From contig NZ_BNBB01000028.1 in assembly GCF_014654615.1 (NCBI RefSeq), positions 16,664 to 80,663 of the forward strand: a stretch of DNA of 64,000 nt, in the 5' to 3' direction. Each line of letters opens with the position of its first letter. Position 1 is the first letter of the stretch. Made by a program: the position numbers and the translations under genes. Shown here one piece after another: positions 58,895 through 64,000 of the stretch. This DNA is from Streptosporangium violaceochromogenes. GTDB taxonomy: Bacteria; Actinomycetota; Actinomycetes; Streptosporangiales; Streptosporangiaceae. Under the pieces are notes generated by a model. It had not been told where the DNA came from. It did no database searches and worked only from the letters and a program-made list of their open reading frames with translations.

Positions 58895-60718
58895 TCACGG
58901 GTCGCGGCGGGCCAGGTGGTCCTCCGGTGTCCGCCGCAGGACCGATTCGATGCGCACGCGATCGCCGGTGCGCACCACCCGGACCTCGACGGCGCCCCGC
59001 CGGCCCACGCATCCGATCACGACGTCGTCGGGGGACGTGGCGCCGATCACCTCGGCCCGGCCGGCGGGAGCGATCAGTTCACCGGCGTGGGCGAGCTCGT
59101 CGACCAGCCGCCACGGAGGTGTGTCCCCGGCGGTGCCGAGATGCCCGGACCAGTCCGGCTGTCCACCGGCCAGGGTCTCGACGACGACCTCGACCACCGG
59201 GGCGAGCTCCGGCGAGGGGTCCGGAACCGCGTCGATCCGCAGGCGCTGGACCCTCGCCGGCACGGTCGGGGTCAGCCACGCCTCGTGACGGACCCGTCCG
59301 TGCTCGGCGGGCCGCCACCACACGAGGTGTCCCGGAGTCGTGGCGCTCAGGCGCTCGGCCGGACCGGTGGGCGGCCCGACCTGCCGGCGTACCCCGTCGA
59401 GTGCCGCCAGGCGTGTCTCGACCGGTTCGTCCTGGAAGAGGGTCGGCGAGAAGACCGGATCGCCCGCCGCGGAGTCGTCCCCGTCGACGAGACGGTCGAC
59501 CACCCGCCGCGCCTCGTGCACGGCCGGCCACGAGGTGACGGTACGTGACGGAGGGTCGATCGCGGCCAGGACCCGGCGCAGCGCCGCGTCCGCCGGCTCC
59601 CAGACGGGGCAGTAGCGGGCGTTGCCGAAGGCCACGACCCCCACCCCGGTTTCACGATGCCACCGCATGTGCGAGCCGAACCCGGGGTAGCCGCCGATGT
59701 GATGGACGAACTCCCCCCACCTGGGGTCGTACTCGACGAACAGGCCGTAGCCGTAGCCGGACAGCCCCCAGGGGAACTCCCCGGTGCGCACGCCGGGCAG
59801 GCCGTCCTCGTCCACGGACACCAGCGGGGTGATCGCCCGGTGCTGCTGCTGCATGGCCCGGCGTGTGGCCCGGGACAGCGGGTGCCCGCCCTCGGGTTCG
59901 TCGCGGGCGGGGAACGCGCTCGCCAGGCCGTGCACCCAGACGGCGAGGTCCTCGACCGTGCTGAGCAGGCCGCCGATGGCCGAGAACGCGCCCGGCGCCG
60001 TGAACGCCTGGGGCTCCCAGCGGTCACCGACGCGGTGGTAGCCGGTGGCCAGGCGCCCCCCGGGCACGTCCCGGTGGTCGTACGTCGTGGAGGTCATCCC
60101 GAGAGGTCCGAGGAACCGGTCGGACACGAACCGCGGAAACCCCTGCCCGGTCAGCGCCTCGACCACCTGACCGAGAAAGACGTAGCCGAGGTTGGCGTAC
60201 TCGAAGCGGGTGCCGGGGGCGGCCGTGTATCCGATCCCGGCGGACAGCAGCGCGCCGAGCGCCTCCCCGGTCAGCTCCTCCTGCCGGTCCGCCCAGGCGT
60301 CGTCGGTGGGGAGCCCGGCGCTCATCGTCAGGCAGTCCGCGACGGTGATCGGCGGGGAGTCGCGGGTGGCCCGCGGCAGTCGCGCGAGCATCGGGACGTG
60401 CCGGCCGACGGGGTCGTCGAGCCCGAGCAGCCCCTCGTCCCGCAGCGAGAGGACGGCCGCCGCCGTGAAGCTCTTGCTCAGCGACGCGATGCGGAAGACC
60501 GTGGCCGGCCCCGGCGCCTCCGGGGATCCGAGGCCGGCCAGGCCGTACCCGCCGCCGTGGACGACCCGGCCGCCGTGGACGATCCCGTAGGCCACACCGG
60601 GAGCGCGGGTGCCGCCGGCGTGGAACCGCGCGAAGATCTCGTCGACGACGGTGAAGTCGGCGGTGTCCAAGCAGGCGGATCCGCGGTGGGCCGTGGTCTG
60701 GCTCTCGGCCTCGTTCAC
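58895..60718 (-). CDS. Serine hydrolase, beta-lactamase/penicillin-binding class C type
   Basis: 607 residues from GTG 60718 (GGAGAG 5 bases upstream; ATG 60736 overlaps the permease stop). The catalytic domain has FRIASLSKSFTAAAVL (SxxK), YANLGYVFLG (YxN) and HHIGGYPGFGSHM (HxG at the KTG position). The C-terminal ~200 residues are an extra beta-rich domain seen in family members that act as D-aminopeptidases or esterases. No signal peptide, so probably cytoplasmic. Coupled with the APC permease: perhaps hydrolysis of an imported peptide or amide. Confidence 0.9.
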   Translation of the reverse strand: MNEAESQTTAHRGSACLDTADFTVVDEIFARFHAGGTRAPGVAYGIVHGGRVVHGGGYGLAGLGSPEAPGPATVFRIASLSKSFTAAAVLSLRDEGLLGLDDPVGRHVPMLARLPRATRDSPPITVADCLTMSAGLPTDDAWADRQEELTGEALGALLSAGIGYTAAPGTRFEYANLGYVFLGQVVEALTGQGFPRFVSDRFLGPLGMTSTTYDHRDVPGGRLATGYHRVGDRWEPQAFTAPGAFSAIGGLLSTVEDLAVWVHGLASAFPARDEPEGGHPLSRATRRAMQQQHRAITPLVSVDEDGLPGVRTGEFPWGLSGYGYGLFVEYDPRWGEFVHHIGGYPGFGSHMRWHRETGVGVVAFGNARYCPVWEPADAALRRVLAAIDPPSRTVTSWPAVHEARRVVDRLVDGDDSAAGDPVFSPTLFQDEPVETRLAALDGVRRQVGPPTGPAERLSATTPGHLVWWRPAEHGRVRHEAWLTPTVPARVQRLRIDAVPDPSPELAPVVEVVVETLAGGQPDWSGHLGTAGDTPPWRLVDELAHAGELIAPAGRAEVIGATSPDDVVIGCVGRRGAVEVRVVRTGDRVRIESVLRRTPEDHLARRDP

Positions 60719-60732
60719 AGGTCTCTCCCCCA

Positions 60733-62175
60733 TCATTTCCGTACGGTGGACGGAGCCTGCCGCGTGTCGCTCGGCGGCTGCGCCGTTTCCTTTCCCTCGT
60801 CGTAGAGGACCGGGTCCAGGACGAGCATGTGGGTGCGCGAGCGGGGTCGCAGGTAGAAGACGTAGTACAGGACCGCGACGAGGACCAGTCCTCCGGCGAC
60901 CGCGATGTCGGCCGGTGCCTGCTGGGTGATCACACCGATGGACATGACGATCGCGACGACCGGCGCGATCGGCCACAGGGGCATGCGGTAGGGCCGGTCC
61001 TGGTTCGGCCGCCGCACGCGGTCGACGATCGCCGACGTCGCCACGAGGATGAACTCGACGGCGAGGACCGCGCCCACCCAGGTGGTCAGGGTCTCCACGT
61101 CGGTCACGAGGATGAGGAGCGCGCCGGCGACCCCCACGACGATCGTGGCGACCCACGGGGTGCCGTACTTGGGGTGCACCTTGGCCAGTGATCGGCTCAC
61201 CGGCCGCGGCCACGCCATGTCCCGCCCGGAGCTGTAGAGGATCCGCGCGAAGAACGGCATCAGGGCGATGACCGCGTTGAGGACGGCGACCGCGATGCCG
61301 AGGCTGATGATCGTGTTGAAGGTCTCGCCCCCGATGGAGGTCAGGAAGTACTGCCAGGGGTTGTCGCTCGCGACGAGCCCGGGGATCGAGGGCGCGCCGA
61401 GGATCGCCGCGGCCACGGGAAGCACCTCGCACGCGATGGCCACGCCGAGCGCGATGAAGACCGCGCGCGCGACGTTCTTCCGCTCTCCGACCGTCTCCTC
61501 CGAGTAGAGGAGCGCTCCCTGGAACCCGTTGTAGGCGAAACTCGCGACGGCGATACCGGCGAGCAGCGCGCCGAAGGTGAGGGGCTGGGCGGCCCCGTCC
61601 CCGAACACCTCGGGGCTGAAGAGCACCGACACGTCGCGGTTCGCCTTGACGAACCCGAGGGCGGTCACGAGCACGACGGCCACCAGCTCGACGACGAGGA
61701 GCACCGCCACCGCGAGCGCGTTCAGCCGCACCCCGAACACCGCGATCGCCATGCCGCCCAGGAGGATGGCCGCGCCGAGGACGTTGGCGTTGACGTCGAT
61801 GACGACCCGCAGGTATTCGGCCATGCCGAGAGCGACGACGGCGGGAATGAGCACCGCCTGCACCGGCCCGCTCAGAAGCAGGGAGACGAACCCGGCGCCC
61901 CGGCCGAGGATCCGGGAGACGAAGGTGTAGTCGCCGCCGGCGATCGGGTAGGCGCTGCCGAGTTCCGCCCAGCAGAACGCGAGCGAGAGCCCGAGGAAGG
62001 CGGCGATGACGAAGGTCAGCGGGGCGCCGGTCCCGTTCAGGCCGAACAGGACCGGCGCGATGATGAAGGCCCCGGTCGCCGGGGTGACCGCCGACACCAC
62101 GAGGGAGACGTTCTCCCAGAGGGAGAGGTCTCTTTTGAGTTCCTGGGCGTACCGCTGTCGTGCGGGCGCGTTCAT
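60733..62175 (-). CDS. APC superfamily amino acid permease
   Basis: 480 residues with about twelve helices. LSLWENVSLVVSAVTPATGAF and the family's SAYPIAGGDYTFVSRILGRG are at the start; a long hydrophilic C-terminus follows. Amino acid/polyamine uptake; substrate unknown. Divergent from the TetR gene across a palindromic region; the serine hydrolase gene follows 14 bp downstream, so the two are likely co-transcribed. Confidence 0.92.
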   Translation of the reverse strand: MNAPARQRYAQELKRDLSLWENVSLVVSAVTPATGAFIIAPVLFGLNGTGAPLTFVIAAFLGLSLAFCWAELGSAYPIAGGDYTFVSRILGRGAGFVSLLLSGPVQAVLIPAVVALGMAEYLRVVIDVNANVLGAAILLGGMAIAVFGVRLNALAVAVLLVVELVAVVLVTALGFVKANRDVSVLFSPEVFGDGAAQPLTFGALLAGIAVASFAYNGFQGALLYSEETVGERKNVARAVFIALGVAIACEVLPVAAAILGAPSIPGLVASDNPWQYFLTSIGGETFNTIISLGIAVAVLNAVIALMPFFARILYSSGRDMAWPRPVSRSLAKVHPKYGTPWVATIVVGVAGALLILVTDVETLTTWVGAVLAVEFILVATSAIVDRVRRPNQDRPYRMPLWPIAPVVAIVMSIGVITQQAPADIAVAGGLVLVAVLYYVFYLRPRSRTHMLVLDPVLYDEGKETAQPPSDTRQAPSTVRK

Positions 62176-62272
62176 GCGTATCGGCTCCTTCTATGACGGC
62201 TCACAGCGTCGCGGACCGTGATCGACGTCACGGCGGGCGGCGGAAGGCGAGCCTCGCATGTCCCGTCGCCGG

Positions 62273-62302
62273 TGTCAACGGTGTTGACATCAACAGCGTT
62301 GA
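62273..62302. promoter_or_regulatory. Tandem palindromes, probable TetR operator
   Basis: A perfect palindrome TGTCAAC-GGT-GTTGACA (62273-62289) is followed directly by a related one, TCAAC-AGC-GTTGA (62290-62302), in the divergent region between the permease and TetR genes. Typical layout for autoregulated TetR control of both genes. Confidence 0.75.
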
Positions 62303-62381
62303 CAACTACGTTTGCGCAGGTAGATGCCGTAAAACCTTATGCGATGTCCCGCTCGGCATGGCCCCGGTGAGGAGAAATGGG

Positions 62382-63128
62382 ATGCTGTGCAGCATGAGTC
62401 GAGACACAGCCCCTTCCCCCGCGGCCGAGACACGTCGTGGAAATCGCCTGGACCGTGCGATGATCCTGCGCGCGGCGCAGCGGGTCTGCGACGAGGAGGG
62501 GCTGGCCGCCCTGACGCTGCGGCGCCTGGGCCGGGAACTGGGCGTGGACGCGACCGCGATGTACCGGCACTTCGCGTCGAAGGCCGACCTGCTCTCGGCG
62601 CTCATCGACGACCTGTTCCTTCGCGAGGTCCGCGCACCGGACCCCGGACGCGCCTGGCGGGACAACCTGCGGGACATCATCGTCGACTGGTGGAAGCTCT
62701 ACCGGCGCCACGAGGGGCTGTCCCAGGCGATGGCCGGCCAGCCCGACGACGAGCCGCAGCTGTTCCACATCACGGAGTGGACCATCTGTGAACTCATCCG
62801 CGCCGGCATCCCCCACGACCAGCTTGGCCTCTTCTATCAGACGATCTACAACTTCACCGTCGGGAACGGGCTCGTGGCGGCCTTCTCCCCGTGGCTGACG
62901 GTGACGGCGCTGCGGGAGGAGCAGCGGCGCGTGTACGCCGCGCTCGACCCCGCCCGCTTCCCCAGCGCGACCACGGCGGCGCCGTTCATCTACCCCGAGA
63001 ACGAGAAGGTCTTCCTCTTCTCCGTGGAACTCATCCTCGACGCCGTCGAGGCGAAGGGGGGCTGCGTGGAAGGCGAGGGGCCGGAAGCGCCTGCCCCGGA
63101 CCTGTGTGACCCGGACCCGGATCTGTGA
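62382..63128 (+). CDS. TetR family transcriptional regulator
   Basis: 248 residues from ATG 62382, chosen for GAGGAGA about 7 bases upstream (ATG 62394 also in frame). N-terminal HTH: RAAQRVCDEEGLAALTLRRL and LGVDATAMYRHFASKADLLS. The C-terminal ligand domain is followed by a low-complexity Asp/Pro tail (CDPDPDL) encoded by a repeat that runs past the stop. Likely represses the permease/hydrolase operon. Confidence 0.93.
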   Translation: MLCSMSRDTAPSPAAETRRGNRLDRAMILRAAQRVCDEEGLAALTLRRLGRELGVDATAMYRHFASKADLLSALIDDLFLREVRAPDPGRAWRDNLRDIIVDWWKLYRRHEGLSQAMAGQPDDEPQLFHITEWTICELIRAGIPHDQLGLFYQTIYNFTVGNGLVAAFSPWLTVTALREEQRRVYAALDPARFPSATTAAPFIYPENEKVFLFSVELILDAVEAKGGCVEGEGPEAPAPDLCDPDPDL

Positions 63129-63210
63129 CCTGGACCTGTGAGCCGGACCCGGACCTGTGACCTGTGACCTGTGACCCGACCCTGGATCCGGGTCTGTGAC
63201 CCGGGCTAAC
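63100..63210. repeat. Imperfect short tandem repeats across the TetR stop codon
   Basis: Units such as GACCTGTGA and GACCCGGA recur about a dozen times, beginning in the last TetR codons and running into the intergenic region. Low complexity; replication slippage is likely. Confidence 0.7.
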
Positions 63211-63257
63211 CCGCGAGATCACGCTTACCGCCATCTCCCCCTGAGGATGGATATTTC

Positions 63258-63530
63258 GTGACTTCCTACCGCCTTGGCGTCCTCGAAGGCGACGGCATCG
63301 GCCCCGAGATCGTCCCCGCCTCCGTCCGGGTCGTGGACGCCGCGCTCGCCGCGGCGGGCGTGCCGCCCGTCGAATGGGTGGAGCTGCCGTTCGGCGCCCG
63401 CGCCGTCGACACGCACGGCGAGGCCGTTCCGGAATCGACGTTGACCGCCCTGGAAGGGCTGGACGCCTGGCTGCTCGGCCCGCACGACAGCGCCGCCTAC
63501 CCCGAGCCGCACCGCTCCAGGCTCAGCCCC
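63258..63530 (+). pseudogene. Isocitrate/isopropylmalate/tartrate dehydrogenase family, N-terminal piece
   Basis: YRLGVLEGDGIGPEIVPASV to LLGPHDSAAYPEPHRSRLSP is the first ~90 residues of a beta-decarboxylating dehydrogenase (NAD-binding GDGIGPE loop). After RLSP the expected continuation (SGEIRKHFDL...) is not forward but on the other strand; see the next entry. The forward ORF ends at 63581 in unrelated sequence. As arranged, no functional enzyme is encoded. Confidence 0.85.
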
Positions 63531-63920
63531 AGCGGCGTCATCGCGTCGATGTGGAAGTCGTCGACGGTCACGTCCGGGTAGCGGGCGGCGACCTCGCGGC
63601 AGACGTCGAGGAACAGGCCGGTGGTGAGCTTGAGCACGTTCGCCTTGTGCACGACGGTGACCCTGCGGCGTCTGCGGGAGGCGAGCTCGAACGCCTCGAC
63701 GGCGATCCGCTCGACGGCGGGCCGGGTGACGATGCCCATGGCGATGGCCACGTCGGGGGTCGGCATGAACTCGCCGCTGCCCCGGTGGGTGTTGCGGTCG
63801 GCGTAGAAGCCCTCCGTGTTCTCCCGCACGATGATCAGGTCGGTGCCGGGGACGACCGCGTCGGCGCCCTCGAACGACCTGGCGGGGCGGATGTTGGCGA
63901 ACAGGTCGAAGTGTTTGCGG
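63531..63920 (-). pseudogene. Middle segment of the same dehydrogenase, inverted
   Basis: On the minus strand: RKHFDLFANIRPARSFEGAD, VRENTEGFYADRN, RVTVVHKANVLKLTTGLFLD and VTVDDFHIDAMT, i.e. the residues that should follow the forward piece, including the ENTEGFY substrate signature. Its 5' side is fused in frame to the end of a TnpB-type element; its 3' side meets the forward piece at about 63535. The C-terminal third of the enzyme is not in the window. Confidence 0.85.
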
Positions 63921-64000
63921 TTGACATCCTCCCCCGCCTGAAGGCGGGGGATTCCTGCGGTCACCCGCAGGGTTTCCTGCTTCACCGCCGGCCGCCCGCC
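63921..64000 (-). mobile_element. End of an IS200/IS605-type (TnpB) element, rest outside window
   Basis: TTGACATCCT is followed by a perfect 8-bp hairpin CCCCCGCC-TGAA-GGCGGGGG (63931-63950) and a 7-bp hairpin CCTGCGG-TCAC-CCGCAGG (63954-63971), the well-known 3'-end structure of TnpB elements. The minus-strand frame reads VKQETLRVTAGIPRLQ, typical of TnpB C-terminal readthrough. The tnpB gene itself should lie to the right, on the minus strand. Confidence 0.75.

Overview
High-GC actinobacterial chromosome, probably Streptosporangiales: it has a chaplin-repeat surface protein, DUF5703, DUF2637 and Methyltransf_19 proteins, many GTG/TTG starts, and topA beside an MFS-type (putative dTMP-kinase fusion) gene as in Streptomyces. 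No species is claimed.

Layout. (1) 1-8808, core-like: N-terminal part of an MFS/dTMP kinase protein, topA, DUF5703, a seven-repeat chaplin-like protein, a membrane protein and an M20 peptidase. (2) 8990-20502, a defence island in the 3' end of tRNA-Leu(GAG), bounded by near-identical att repeats (9061-9079, 20483-20502). It holds a serine integrase that lost its catalytic domain, an IS3-type element carrying a nested IS30-type element, and a type II CBASS operon on the minus strand (TM-SAVED effector, CD-NTase, separate E2 and E1, and a wrecked JAB peptidase cut by the IS3 element). A hypothetical gene, a transposase remnant and a DUF2637 gene follow. (3) 20503-23340, scrapyard: second integrase tail, broken serine hydrolase, intact CPBP protease, fragments of DUF3631, primase/polymerase and an IS5-type transposase. 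(4) 23345-30181, a five-gene minus-strand block: Crp/Fnr regulator with an intact-looking cNMP cassette, class III cyclase-like protein, P-loop NTPase, SPFH-like/coiled-coil protein and DUF4407 membrane protein. The last four have overlapping ORFs. I recognise the parts but not the system; it is the best candidate here for an undescribed signalling or defence system.

(5) 30509-57622, a catabolic cluster: Rieske oxygenase with ferredoxin and reductase, class III extradiol dioxygenase, two meta-cleavage-type hydrolases, CoA ligases, paired acyl-CoA dehydrogenases, MaoC hydratase, SDR, thiolase with a KAS/OB-fold partner, enoyl-CoA hydratase, a branched-chain-type ABC importer, M20 hydrolase, LLM monooxygenase and IclR regulator. 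This fits uptake of an aromatic or polycyclic carboxylate, CoA activation, beta-oxidation-like shortening, ring hydroxylation and meta cleavage; the substrate is not determined. One 17-bp motif, close to GTTTCGCTGAACGAACC, recurs at seven sites in the five promoter regions of the cluster, suggesting a single IclR-type regulon.

(6) 57948-64000: SAM methyltransferase, serine hydrolase, APC permease divergent from a TetR regulator over palindromes, and a beta-decarboxylating dehydrogenase gene split into a forward 5' piece and an inverted middle piece beside the end of an IS200/IS605-type (TnpB) element at the window edge.
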